Origin: Canna indica
Lineage: Eukaryota; Streptophyta; Magnoliopsida; Zingiberales; Cannaceae
DNA length: 64,000 nucleotides
Reading direction: 5' to 3'
NCBI GenBank assembly: GCA_034359265.1
Contig: CP136897.1
Coordinates: 35,575,501 to 35,639,500, forward strand
A program made the translations under genes and the position numbers. Below the pieces are notes generated by a model, which worked only from the letters and a program-made list of their open reading frames with translations, did no database searches and had not been told where the DNA came from. The stretch's first letter is position 1, and every line of letters begins with the position of its first letter. Below, piece after piece: positions 11,885 through 22,444 of the stretch.

Positions 11885-12003
11885 GGGTGCGATCATACCA
11901 GCACAAACGCACCGGATCCCATCAGAACTCCGAAGTTAAGCGTGCTTGGGCAAGAGTACTACTGGGATGGTTGACCCCCTGGGAAGTTCTTGTGTTGTAC
12001 CTT
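11885..12003 (+). rRNA. 5S rRNA gene, copy 26 (variant)
   Basis: T21A, G68A in the intermediate element, G75C, A80G, G87T and the TTCTTGTGTTGTACC 3' end shared with copy 23. Confidence 0.9.
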
Positions 12004-12370
12004 TTTTTTTACTTCCTATTTGATTGCACGACGAGATCATTTTTTTTACCAATCTTTCTAACCAAACATTAAGGACGGACGACGTCGTCGCCATAAAATT
12101 TGGCTGTCGATCGCCCGCGCGGGGCCTGCCGCAACCAATACGACCGGCTCGATCGACCAACCGACCCGAAAAATTAAAATTTGTAAATAAATAAGAAAAA
12201 TAACATTTCAATTATTATTTCTCGTTTAAAACGGGAGTAACTCCGTGCATTATTGTCCGATTTTAGCTTTTCACGTGGCGCTGAAAGCCGCGCGAAGAGA
12301 CGAAGAAAATGACCTCCGAACTCTCCTTCGGACGCTCACCCTTATTAGACGACGATCAGAAGTGCATAAT

Positions 12371-12489
12371 GGGTGAGATCATACTAGCACTAACGCACCA
12401 GATCCCATCAGAACTCCGAAGTTAAGCGTGCTTGGGCGAGAGTAGTACTAGAATGGGTGACCCCCAGGGAAGTCCTCGTGTTGCACCCT
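12371..12489 (+). rRNA. 5S rRNA gene, copy 27
   Basis: C6A, CCAGATCCC in the core, G82A and T96A. Followed by a heavily deleted spacer. Confidence 0.92.
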
Positions 12490-12699
12490 TTTTTTTACTA
12501 CCTATTTGATTGCACAACGAGATCATTTTTTTTACCAATCTTTCTAACGAAACGTTAAGGACGGACGACGTCGTCGCCATAAAATTTGGCTGTCGATCCT
12601 CTACGTGGCGCTGAACGGCGCGCGAAGAGACGAAGAAAATGACACCGAGCTGTCCCTCGGACGCTCACCCATATTAGCCGACGATCAGAAGTGCATGAC
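12490..12699 (+). repeat. Shortened spacer with compound deletion (210 bp)
   Basis: About 157 bp are missing. At 12596-12606 GTCGATC joins CTCTAC, which joins GTGGCGCTG, so two separate spacer parts have been stitched together. The GC palindromes after GTCGATC and the whole AT-rich block are lost. Confidence 0.9.
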
Positions 12700-12818
12700 G
12701 GGTGGAATCATAACAGCACTAACGCACCGGATCCCATCAGAACTCCGAAGTTAAGCGTGCTTGGGCGAGAGTAGTACTAGGATGGGTGACGCCCAGGGAA
12801 GTACTCGTGTTGCACTTG
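12700..12818 (+). rRNA. 5S rRNA gene, copy 28
   Basis: C6G, G7A and ATAACAGC in the 5' third. C box GACGCCCAGGG. Shares CACTTG and AGTACTCG with copies 21 and 24. Confidence 0.91.
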
Positions 12819-13184
12819 TTTTTTTACTACCTATTTGATTGAACGACGAGATCATTTTTTTTACCAATCTTTCTAACCAAACGTTAAGGACGGACGACGT
12901 CGTCGGCATAAATCTTGGCTGTCGATCGCCCGCGCGGGGCCCGCCACAACCTCTACGGCCGGCTCGGTCGACCAACCGACCCGAAAAATTAAAATTTGTA
13001 AATAAATAAGAAAAATAACATTTCAATTATTATTTTTCGTTTAAAACGGGCGTAACTCCGTGCATTATTGTCCGATTTCAGCTTTTCACGTGGCGCTGAA
13101 AGGCGCGCGAAGAGACGAAGAAAACGACCCCGAGCTGTCCCTCGGACGCAAAACCTTATTAGCCGACGATCAGAAGTGCACGAC

Positions 13185-13303
13185 GGGTTCGATCATACCA
13201 GCACTAACGCACCGGATCCCTTCAGAACTCCGAAGTTAAGCGTGCTTGGGAGAGAGTAGTACTAGGATGGTTGACCGTCTGGAAAGTCCTCGTGTTGCAC
13301 CTT
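13185..13303 (+). rRNA. 5S rRNA gene, copy 29 (variant)
   Basis: G5T, CCTTCAG in the core, C67A in the intermediate element, G87T and GACCGTCTGGAAAG. Related to copies 90 and 104. It stands directly before a truncated gene, as copy 104 does. Confidence 0.9.
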
Positions 13304-13391
13304 TTTTTTTACTACGTATTTGATTGCACGACGAGATCATTTTTTTTACCAATCTTTCTAACCAAACATTAAGGACGGACGACGTCGTCGC
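13304..13391 (+). repeat. Spacer remnant (88 bp) before truncated copy 30
   Basis: Both T-runs and the palindrome, ending at GTCGTCGC. Everything downstream of the palindrome is missing. Confidence 0.92.
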
Positions 13392-13501
13392 CATACTAGC
13401 TCTAACGCACCGGATCCCATCAGAACTCCGAAGTTAAGCATGCTTGGGCGAGAGTAGTACTAGGATGGGTGACCCCCGGGGAAGTCCTCGTGTTGCAGCT
13501 T
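13392..13501 (+). pseudogene. 5S rRNA pseudogene, copy 30 (lacks nt 1-9)
   Basis: The spacer GTCGTCGC is joined to gene nt 10 (CATACTAGC) with CAT(A) as microhomology, only 207 bp after the previous gene start. Helix I 5' arm, TATA-like element and G-box are missing. Internal promoter mostly intact (G58A, T96G). C116G. Same junction as copies 89 and 105. Confidence 0.93.
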
Positions 13502-13867
13502 TTTTTTTTCTACCTACTTGATTGCACGACGAGATCATTTTTTTTACCAATCTTTCTAACCAAACGTTAAGGACGGACGACGTCGTCGCCATAAAATTTG
13601 GTTGTCGATCACCCGCGCGGGGCCCGCAGCAACCTCTACGGCCGGCTCCATCGACCAACCGACCCGAAAAATTAAAATTTGTAAATAAATAAGAAAAATA
13701 ACATTTCAATTATTATTTTTCGTTTAAAACGGGCGTAACTCCGTGCATTATTGTCCGATTTCAGCTTTTCACGTGGCGCAGAAAGGCGCGTGAAGAGACG
13801 AAGAAAACGACCCCGAGCTGTCCCTCGGACGCTCAACCTTATTAGCCGAAGATCAGAAGTGCATATC

Positions 13868-13986
13868 GGGTGTGATCATACCAGCACTAACGCACCGGAT
13901 CCCATCAGAACTCCGAAGTTAAGGGTGCTTGGTCAAGAGTAGTACTAGGATGGGTGACCCCTTGGGAAGTCCTCGCGTTGCACCTT
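13868..13986 (+). rRNA. 5S rRNA gene, copy 31 (variant)
   Basis: C6T, C57G in the A box, G66T and G68A around the intermediate element, and C95T. Confidence 0.9.
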
Positions 13987-14186
13987 TTTTTTTACTACCT
14001 ATTTGATTGCACGACGAGATCATTTTTTTTACCAATCTTTCTAACCAAACGTTAAGGACGGACGACGTCGTCGCCATAAATCTTGGCTGTCGATCGCTTG
14101 CGCGGGGCCCGCCGCAAACTCTACGGCCGGCTCGATCGACCAACCGACCCGAAAAATTAAAATTTGTAAATAAATAAGAAAAATAA
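13987..14186 (+). repeat. Shortened spacer (200 bp) before truncated copy 32
   Basis: Holds both T-runs, the palindromic block and the AT-rich block, then stops at AAAAATAACAT where the truncated gene begins. G-box and TATA-like parts are missing. Confidence 0.9.
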
Positions 14187-14296
14187 CATACTTGTACTAA
14201 CGCACCGGATCCCATCAAAACTCCGAAGTTAAGCGTGCTTCGGCGAGAGTAGTACTAGGATGGGTGACCCCCTGGGAAGTCCTCGTGTTGTACCTT
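14187..14296 (+). pseudogene. 5S rRNA pseudogene, copy 32 (lacks nt 1-9)
   Basis: The AT-rich block ending AATAACAT joins gene nt 10 (CATAC) through the shared CAT. Further changes C15T, A16T, C18T, G64C at the end of the A box, and C114T. A separate event from copy 30, although the gene-side breakpoint is the same. Confidence 0.92.
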
Positions 14297-14663
14297 TTTT
14301 TTTTTTTACCTATTTGATTGCACGACGAGATCATTTTTTTTACCAATCTTTCTAACCAAACGTTAAGGACGGACGACGTCGTCGCCATAAATCATGGCTG
14401 CCGATCGCCCGTGCGGGGCCCGTCGCAACCTCTACGGCCGGCCCGATCGACCAACTAACCCAAAAAATTAAAATTTGTAAATAAATAAGAAAAATAACAT
14501 TTCACTTATTATTTTTCGTTTAAAACAGGTGTAACTTCGTGCATTATTGTCCGATTTCAGCTTTTCACGTGGCGCTGAAAGGCGCACGAAGAGACGAAGA
14601 AAATGACCCCCAGCTGTCCCTCGGACGCTCACCCTTATTAGCCGACGATTAGAAGTGCATGAC

Positions 14664-14782
14664 TGGTGTGATTATACCTGCACTAACGCACCGGATCCCA
14701 TCAGAACTCCGAAGTTAAGCGTACTTGGGCGAGAGTAGTACTAGGATGGGTGACCCCCTAGGAGGTCCTCGTGTTGCACTTG
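14664..14782 (+). rRNA. 5S rRNA gene, copy 33
   Basis: G1T, C6T, ATTATACCTG in the 5' third, G60A, G97A and A101G. Confidence 0.91.
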
Positions 14783-15149
14783 TTTTATTACTACCAATTT
14801 GATTGCACGACGAAATCATTTTTTTTACCAATCTTTCTAACCAGACGTTAAGGACGGATGACGTCGTCGCCATAAGTCTTGGCTGTCGATCGCCCGCGAG
14901 GGGCCCGCCGCAACCTCTACGGCCGGCTCGATCGACCAACCGACCCGAAAAATTAAAATTTGTAAATAAATAAGAAAAATAACATTTCAATTATTATTTT
15001 TCGTTTAAAACGAGCGTAACTTCGTGCATTATTGTCCGTTTTTAACTTTTCACGTGGCGCTAAAAGGCGCGCGATGAGACGAAGAAAATGACCCCCGCAC
15101 TCTCCCTCAGACGCTCACCCTTATTAGCCGACGATCAGAAGTGCATATC

Positions 15150-15268
15150 GAGTGCAATCATACCAGCACTAACGCACTGGATCCCATCAGAACTTTGAAG
15201 TTAAGCGTGCTTGGGCGAGAGTAGTACTAGGATGGGTGACTCCCTGGGAAGTACTCGTGTTGCACCTT
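15150..15268 (+). rRNA. 5S rRNA gene, copy 34
   Basis: G2A, G7A, GCACTGG and ACTTTGAAG in the core. C box GACTCCCTGGG. A box intact. Confidence 0.93.
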
Positions 15269-15634
15269 TTTTTTTACTACCTATTTGATTGCACGACGAG
15301 ATCATTTTTTTTACCAATCTTTCTAACCAAACGTTAAGAACGGACGACGTCGTCGACATAAATCTTGGCTGTCGACTGCCCGTGCGGGGCCCGCCGCAAC
15401 CTCTACGGTCGGGTCGATCGACCAACCGACCCGAAAAATTAAAATTTGTAAATAAATAAGAAAAATAACATTTCAATTATTATTTTTCGTTTAAAACGGG
15501 CGTCACTCCGTGCATTATTGTCCGATTTCAGCTTTTCACGTGTCGCTGAAAGGCACGCGACGAGACAAAGAAAATGACCCCGAGCTGTCCCTCGGACGCT
15601 CACCCTTATTAGCCGACGATCAGAAGTGCATATC

Positions 15635-15753
15635 GAGTGCGATCATACTAGCATTAATGCACCGGATCCCATCAGAACTCCGAAGTTAAGCGTGCTTGCG
15701 CGAGAGTGGTACTAGGATGGGTGACCCCTTGGGAAGTCCTCGTGTTGCACCTT
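15635..15753 (+). rRNA. 5S rRNA gene, copy 35
   Basis: G2A, GCATTAATGC loop, G65C, A74G and C95T. T-run split by G. Confidence 0.92.
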
Positions 15754-16119
15754 TTTGTTTACTACCTATTTGATTGCACGATGAGATCATTTTTTTTAAC
15801 AATCTTTCTAACCAAACGTTAAGGACGGACGACGTCGTCGCCATAAATCTTGGCTGTCGATCGCCCGCGCGGGGCCCGCCGCAACCTCTACGGCTGGCTC
15901 GATCGACCAACCGATCCGAAAAATTAAAATTTGTAAATAAATAAGAAAAATAACATTTCAATTATTATTTTTCGTTTAAAACGGGCGTAACTCCGTCCAT
16001 TATTGTCCGATTTTAGCTTTTCACGTGGCGCTGAAAGGCACGTGAAGAGACGAAGAAAATGACCCCGAGCTGTCCCTCAGACGCTCATCCACATTAGCCG
16101 ACGATCAGAAGTGCATGAC

Positions 16120-16238
16120 CGGTGCGATCATACCAGCACTAAGGCACCGAATCCCATCAGAACCCCGAAGTTAAGCGTGCTTGGGCGAGAGTAGTACTAG
16201 GATGGGTGACCCCCTGGCAAGTCCTCGTGTTGCACTTG
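16120..16238 (+). rRNA. 5S rRNA gene, copy 36
   Basis: G1C, AGGCACCGAATCC core, T45C and G99C. Promoter boxes intact. First gene of a 1164-bp block repeated at copy 39. Confidence 0.93.
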
Positions 16239-16376
16239 TTTTTTTACTACCTATTTGATTGCACGACGAGATCATATTTTTTACCAATCTTTCTAACCAA
16301 ACGTTATGGACGAACGACGTCGTCGCCATAAATCTTGGCTGTCAATCGCCCGCGCGGGGCCCGCCGCAACCTCTAC
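16239..16376 (+). repeat. Spacer remnant (138 bp)
   Basis: Ends at CAACCTCTAC within the palindromic block, where the truncated copy 37 begins. AT-rich block and 5' flank are missing. Confidence 0.9.
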
Positions 16377-16431
16377 GGCGAGAGTAGTACTAGGATGGGT
16401 GACCCCCTGGGAAGTCCTCGTGTTCCACTTG
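16377..16431 (+). pseudogene. 5S rRNA pseudogene, copy 37 (3' half only)
   Basis: Starts at gene nt 65 (GGCGAGAG) fused to spacer CTCTAC. Keeps the intermediate element and C box but has no A box, start or 5' half. G113C. Sister of copy 40. Confidence 0.93.
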
Positions 16432-16797
16432 TTTTTTTACTACCTATTTGATTGCACGACGAGATCATTTTTTTTACCAATCTTTCTAACCAAACGTTAA
16501 GGACGAACGACGTCGTCGCCATAAATCTAGGCTGTCGATCGCCCGCGTGGGGCCCGCCGCGACCTCTACGGCCGGCTCGATCGACCAACCGACCCGAAAA
16601 ATTAAAATTTTTAAATAAATAAGAAAAATAACATTTCAATTATTATTTTTCGTTTAAAACGGGCGTAACTCCGTGCATTATTGTCCGATTTTAGCTTTTC
16701 GCGTGGCGCTGAAACGCGCGCGAAGAGACGAAGAAAATGACCCCGAGTTGTCCCTCGGACGCTCACCCTTATTAGCCGACGATCAGAAGTGCATGAC

Positions 16798-16916
16798 GGG
16801 TGCGATCATACTAGCACTAACGCTCCGGATTCCATCAGAACTCCGAAGTTAAGCGTGCTTGCGTGAGAGTGGTACTAGGATGGGTGACCCCTCGGGAAGT
16901 CCTCGCGTTGCACCTT
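16798..16916 (+). rRNA. 5S rRNA gene, copy 38 (variant)
   Basis: GCTCCGGATTCC core, G65C, C67T, A74G and CCTCGGG in the C box. Confidence 0.91.
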
Positions 16917-17283
16917 TTTTTTTTACTACCTATTTGATTGCACGACGAGATCATTTTTTTTAGCAATCTTTCTAACAAAACGTTAAGGACGGACGACGTC
17001 GTCGCCATAAATCTTGGCTGTCGATCGCCCACGCGGGGCCCGCCGCAACCTCTACGGCCGGCTCGATCGACCAACCGACCCGAAAAATTAAAATTTGTAA
17101 ATAAATAAGAAAAATAATATTTCAATTATTATTTTTCGTTTAAAACGGGCGTAACGCTGTGCATTATTGTTCGATTTCAGCTTTTCACATGGTGCTGAAA
17201 GGCGCACGAAGAGACGAAGAAAATGACCCCGAGCTGTCCCTCGGACGCTCACCCTTATTAGCCGACGATCAGAAGTGCATGAC

Positions 17284-17402
17284 GGGTGCGATCATACCAG
17301 CACTAACGCACCGAATCCCATCAGAACTCCGAAGTTAAGCGTGCTTGGGCGAGAGTAGTACTAGGATGGGTGACCCCCTGGCAAGTCCTCGTGTTGCACT
17401 TG
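17284..17402 (+). rRNA. 5S rRNA gene, copy 39
   Basis: CCGAATCC core, G99C and C117T. Promoter boxes intact. Counterpart of copy 36. Confidence 0.94.
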
Positions 17403-17540
17403 TTTTCTTACTACCTATTTGATTGCACGACGAGATCATTTTTTTTACCAATCTTTCTAACCAAACGTTAAGGACGAATGACGTCGTCGCCATAAATCTT
17501 GGTTGTCGATCGCCCGCGCGGGGCCCGTCGCAACCTCTAC
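17403..17540 (+). repeat. Spacer remnant (138 bp)
   Basis: Same shortened spacer as 16239-16376, ending at the copy 40 junction. Confidence 0.9.
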
Positions 17541-17595
17541 GGCGAGAGTAGTACTAGGATGGGTGACCCCCTGGGAAGTCCTCGTGTTGCACTTG
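17541..17595 (+). pseudogene. 5S rRNA pseudogene, copy 40 (3' half only)
   Basis: Starts at nt 65 after spacer CTCTAC, the same junction as copy 37. Intermediate element and C box present, A box absent. Unlike copy 37 it keeps G113. Confidence 0.93.
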
Positions 17596-17961
17596 TTTTT
17601 TTACTACCTATTTGATTGCACGACGAGATCATTTTTTTTACCAATCTTTCTAACCAAACGTTAAGGACGAACGACGTCGTCGCCATAAATCTTGGCTGTC
17701 GATCGCCCGCGCGGGGCCCGCCGCAACCTCTACGGCCGGCTAGATCGACCAACCGACCCGAAAAATTAAAATTTGTAAATAAATAAGAAAAATAACATTT
17801 CAATTATTATTTTTCGTTTAAAACGGGCGTAACTCCATGCATTATTGTTCGATTTCAGCTTTTCACGTGGCGCTGAAACGCGCGCGAAGAGACGAAGAAA
17901 ATGACCCCGAGTTGTCCCTCGGACGCTCACCCTTATTAGCCGACGATCAGAAGTGCATGAC

Positions 17962-18080
17962 GGGTGCGATCATACTAGCACTAACGCACCGGATTCCATC
18001 AGAACTCCGAAGTTAAGCGTGCTTGCACGAGAGTGGTACTAGGATGGGTGACCCCTTGGGAAGTCCTCGTGTTGCAACTT
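17962..18080 (+). rRNA. 5S rRNA gene, copy 41 (variant)
   Basis: ATTCCATC core, G65C, G66A, A74G, C95T and GCAAC at the 3' end. Last unit before the spacer type changes. Confidence 0.91.
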
Positions 18081-18447
18081 TTTTTTTTACTACCTATTTG
18101 ATTGCACGACGAGATCATTTATTTTACCAATTTTTCTAACCAAACGTTAAGGACGGACGACGTCATCGCCATAAATTTTGGCTGTCGATCGCCCGCGAGG
18201 GGCCCGCCGCAACCTCTAAGGCGGGCTCGATCGACCTACCGACCCAAAAAATTAAAATTTGTAAATAAATAAGAAAAATAACATTTCAATTATTATTTTT
18301 CGTTTAAAACGGGCGTAACTCCGTGCATTATTATCCGATTTCAGCTTTTCACGTGGCGCTAAAAGGCGCGCGAGGAGACGAAGAAAATGACCCCGAGCTA
18401 TCCCTCGCACGCTCACCCTTATTAGCCGACGATCAGAAGTGCACGAC

Positions 18448-18566
18448 GGGTGCGATCATACCAGCACTAACGCACCGGATCCCATAAGAACTCCGAAGTT
18501 AAGCGTGCTTGGGCGAGAGTAGTACTAGGATGGGTGAACCCCTGGGAAGTCCTCGTGTTGCATCTT
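18448..18566 (+). rRNA. 5S rRNA gene, copy 42
   Basis: CCATAAGAAC core and C91A in the C box. A box and intermediate element intact. T-run broken by A. Confidence 0.94.
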
Positions 18567-18930
18567 TTTATTTACTACCTATTTGATAGCACGACGAGAT
18601 TATTTTTTTTACCAATCTTTCTAACCAAACGTTAAGGACGGACGACGTCGTCGACATAAGATTTGGCTGTCGATCGCCCGCGCGGGGCCCGCCGCAACCT
18701 CTACGGCCGGCTCGATCGACCAACCGACCCGAAAAATTAAATTTTTTAAATAAATAAGAAAAATAACTTTTCAATTATTATTTTTCGTTTAAAACGGGCG
18801 TAACTCCGTGCATTATTGTCCGATTTCAGCTTTTCACGTGCCGCTAAAAGGCGCGAAGAGACGAAGAAAATGACCCCGAGTTATCCCTCGGACGCTCACA
18901 GTTATTAGCCGACGATCAGAAGTGCACGAC

Positions 18931-19049
18931 GGGTGCGATCATACCAGCACTAACGCACCGGATCCCATCAGAACTCCAAAGTTAAGCGTGCTTGGGCGAG
19001 AGTAGTACTAGGGTGGGTGACCCCCTGGGAAGTCCTCGTGTTGCACCTT
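18931..19049 (+). rRNA. 5S rRNA gene, copy 43
   Basis: G48A and A83G in the C box. Otherwise consensus. Confidence 0.95.
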
Positions 19050-19415
19050 TTTTTTTTACTACTTATTTCATTGCACGACGAGATCATTTTTTTTACCAAT
19101 CTTTCTAACCAAACGTTAAGGACAAATGACGTCGTCGACAAATAATTTGGCTGTCGATCGCCCGCGCGGGGCCGCCGCAACCTCTACGGCCGGCTCTATC
19201 GACCAACCGACCCGAAAAATTAAAATTTGTAAATAAATAAGAAAAATAACATTTCAATTATTATTTTTCGTTTAAAACGGGCTTAACTCCGTGCATTATT
19301 GTCCGATTTCAGCTTTTCACGTGGCGCTAAAAGGAGCGCGAAGAGACGAAGAAAATGACCCCGAGCTATCCCTCGGACGCTCACCCTTATTAGCAGATGA
19401 TCAGAAGTGCACGAC

Positions 19416-19534
19416 GGGTGCGATCATACCAGCACTAACGCACCGGATCCCATCAGAACTTCGAAGTTAAGCGTGCTTGGGCGAGAGTAGTACAAGGATG
19501 GGTGACCCCCTGGGAAGTCCTCGTGTTGCACCTT
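19416..19534 (+). rRNA. 5S rRNA gene, copy 44
   Basis: C46T and T79A. Promoter boxes intact. Its spacer closely matches that of copy 43. Confidence 0.95.
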
Positions 19535-19900
19535 TTTTTTTTACTACTTATTTCATTGCACGACGAGATCATTTTTTTTACCAATCTTTCTAACCAAACG
19601 TTAAGGACGAATGACGTCGTCGACAAAAAAATTGGCTGTCGATCGCCCGCGCGGGGCCGCCGCAACCTCTACGGCCGGCTCTATCGACCAACCGACCCGA
19701 AAAATTAAAATTTGTAAATAAATAAGAAAAATAACATTTCAATTATTATTTTTCGTTTAAAACGGGCGTAACTCCGTGCATTATTGTCCGATTTCAGCTT
19801 TTCACGTGGCGCTAAAAGGCGCGCGAAGAGACGAAGAAAATGACCCCGAGCTATCCCTCGGACGCTCACCCTTATTAGCCGACGGTCAGAAGTGCATGAT

Positions 19901-20019
19901 GGGTGCGATCATACCAGCACTAACGCACCGTATCCCATCAGAACTCCGAAGTTAAGCGTGCTTGGGCGAGAGTAGTACTAGGATGGGTGACCTCCTGGGA
20001 AGTCCTCGTGTTGCACCTT
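19901..20019 (+). rRNA. 5S rRNA gene, copy 45
   Basis: G31T and C93T, giving GACCTCCTGGG, the commonest wording in other angiosperms. Boxes intact. Confidence 0.96.
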
Positions 20020-20385
20020 TTTTTTTACTACCTATTTGATTGCACGACGAGATCATTTTTTTTACCAATCTTTCTAACCAAACGTTAAGGACGGACGACG
20101 TCGTCGACATAAGATTTGGCTGTCGATCGGCTGCGCGGGGACCGCCGCAACCTCTACGGCCGGCTCGATCGACCAACCGACCCGAAAAATTAAAAATTTT
20201 AAATAAATAAGAAAAGTAACATTTCAATTATTATTTTTCGTTTAAAACGGGCGTAACTCCGTGCATTATTGTCCGATTTCATGTTTTCACGTGGCGCTAA
20301 AAGGCGCGCGAAGAGACGAAGAAAATGACCCCGAGCTATCCCTCGGACGCTCACCTTTATTAGCCGACGATCAGAAGTGCATGAT

Positions 20386-20504
20386 GGGTGCGATCATACT
20401 AGCACTAATGCACCGGATCCCATCAGAACTCCGAAGTTAAGCGTGCTTGGGCGAGAGTAGTACTAGGATGGGTGACCCCCTGGGAAGTCCTCGTGTTGCA
20501 CCTT
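20386..20504 (+). rRNA. 5S rRNA gene, copy 46
   Basis: Only C15T and C24T differ from the window consensus. Likely functional. Confidence 0.97.
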
Positions 20505-20870
20505 TTTTTTTACTACCTATTTGATTGCACGACGAGATCATTTTTTTTTCCAATCTTTCTAACCAAACGTTAAGGACGGACGACGTCGTCGACATAAAAT
20601 TTGGCTGTCGATCGCCCGCGCGGGGCCCGCCGCAACCTCTACGGCCGGCTCGATCGACCAACCGACCCGAAAAATTAAAATTTGTAAATAAATAAGAAAA
20701 ATAACATTTCAATTATTATTTTTCGTTTAAAACGGGCGTAATTTCGTGCATTATTGTCCGATTTCATCTTTTCACGTGGCGCTAAAAGGCGCGCGAAGAG
20801 ACGAAGAAAATGACCCCGAGCTATCCCTCGGACGCTCACCTTTATTAGCCGACGATCAGAAGTGCACGAT

Positions 20871-20989
20871 GGGTGCGATCATACTAGCACTAACGCACCG
20901 GATCCCATCAGAACTCCGAAGTTAAGCATGCTTGGGCGAGAGTAGTACTATGATGGGTGACCCCCTGGGAAGTCCTCGTGTTGCACCTT
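20871..20989 (+). rRNA. 5S rRNA gene, copy 47
   Basis: C15T, G58A in the A box and G81T in the C box. The same unit recurs as copies 52 and 62, with copy 58 very close. Confidence 0.94.
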
Positions 20990-21355
20990 TTTTTTTACTA
21001 CCTATTTGATTGCACGACGAGATCATTTTTTTTACCAATCTTTCTAACCAAACGTTAATGACGGACGACGTCGTCGACATAAGATTTGGCTGTCGATCGG
21101 CCGCGCGGGGACCGTCGCAACCTCTACGGCCGGCTCGATCGACCAACCGACCCGAAAAATTAAAATTTTTAAATAAATAAGAAAAATAACATTTCAATTA
21201 TTATTTTTCGTTTAAAATGGGCGTAACTCCGTGCATTATTGTCCGATTTCATGTTTTCACGTCGCGCTAAAAGGCGCGCGAAGAGACGAAGAAAATGACC
21301 CCGAGCTATCCCTCGGACTCTCACCCTTATTAGCCGACGATCAGAAGTGCACGAC

Positions 21356-21474
21356 GGGTGCGATCATACCAGCACTAACGCACTGGATCCTATCAGAACT
21401 CCGAAGTTAAGTGTTCTTGGGCGAGAGTAGTACTAGGATGGGTGACCCCCTGGGAAGTCCTCGTGTTGCACCTT
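21356..21474 (+). rRNA. 5S rRNA gene, copy 48
   Basis: GCACTGGATCCTATC core, with C57T and G60T in the A box. The same unit recurs as copies 53 and 63. Confidence 0.93.
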
Positions 21475-21839
21475 TTTTTTTACTACCTATTTGATTGCAC
21501 GACGAGATCATTTTTTTTACCAATCTTTCTAACCAAACGTTAAGGACGGACGACGTCGTCGACATAAAATTTGGCTGTCGATCGCCCGCGCGGGGCCAGC
21601 CGCGACCTCTACGGCCGGCTCGATCGACCAACCGACCCGAAAAATTAAAATTTGTAAATAAATAAGAAAAATAACATTTCAATTATTATTTTTCGTTTAA
21701 AACGGGCGTAACTCCGTGCATTATTGTCCGATTTCAGCTTTTCACGTGGCGCTAAAAGGCGCGCGAAGAGACGAAGAAAATGACTCGAGCTATCTCTCGG
21801 ACGCTCACCCTTATTAGCCGACGATCAGAAGTGTACGAC

Positions 21840-21958
21840 AGGTGCGATCATACCAGCACTAACGCACCGGATCCCATCAGAACTCTGAAGTTAAGCGTGC
21901 TTGGGCGAGAGTAGTACTAGGATGGGTGACCCCCTGGGAAGTCCTCGTGTTGCACCTT
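21840..21958 (+). rRNA. 5S rRNA gene, copy 49
   Basis: G1A and C47T. Boxes intact. The upstream ACTCGAGCTATCTCTCGG wording recurs only at copy 65. Confidence 0.95.
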
Positions 21959-22325
21959 TTTTTTTACTATCTATTTGATTGCACGACGAGATCATTTTTT
22001 TTACCAATCTTTCTAACCAAACGTTAAGGACGGACGACGTCGTCGACATAAAATTTTGGCTGTCGATCGCCCGCGCGGGTCCCGCCGCAACCTCCTCGGC
22101 CGGCTCGATCGACCAACCGACATGAAAAATTAAAATTTGTAAATAAATAAGAAAAATAACATTTCAATTATTATTTTTCGTTTAAAACGGGCGTAACTCC
22201 GTGCATTATTGTCCGATTTTAGCTTTTCATGTGGCGCTAAAAGGCGCGCGAAGAGACGAAGAAAATGACCCCGAGCTATCCCTCGGACGCTCACCTTTAT
22301 TAGCCGACGATCAGAAGTGCACGAT

Positions 22326-22444
22326 GGGTGCGATCATACCAGCACTAACGCACCGGATCCCATCAGAACTCCGAAGTTAAGCATGCTTGGGCGAGAGTAG
22401 TACTAGGATGGGTGACCCCCTGGGAAGTCCTCGTGTTGCACATT
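22326..22444 (+). rRNA. 5S rRNA gene, copy 50
   Basis: G58A and C117A. Recurs as copy 59, 4363 bp away. Confidence 0.95.

Larger units (their letters stand above)
8972..12489 (+). repeat. Three-unit periodicity, about 1457 bp
   Basis: The spacers after copies 20, 23 and 26 share CAACCAATACGACC and CAAACATTAAGG. The next genes 21, 24 and 27 share T96A. Starts 8972, 10429 and 11885 are 1457 and 1456 bp apart. The third unit in each set is less alike, so this is an old or partly homogenised repeat. Confidence 0.75.
16120..18447 (+). repeat. 1164-bp tandem duplication (copies 36-38 / 39-41)
   Basis: Gene starts 16120, 16377 and 16798 recur at 17284, 17541 and 17962, each exactly 1164 bp later. 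Each block is a full gene, a headless 55-bp gene remnant and another full gene. The remnant therefore arose once and was copied with its neighbours. Confidence 0.92.
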
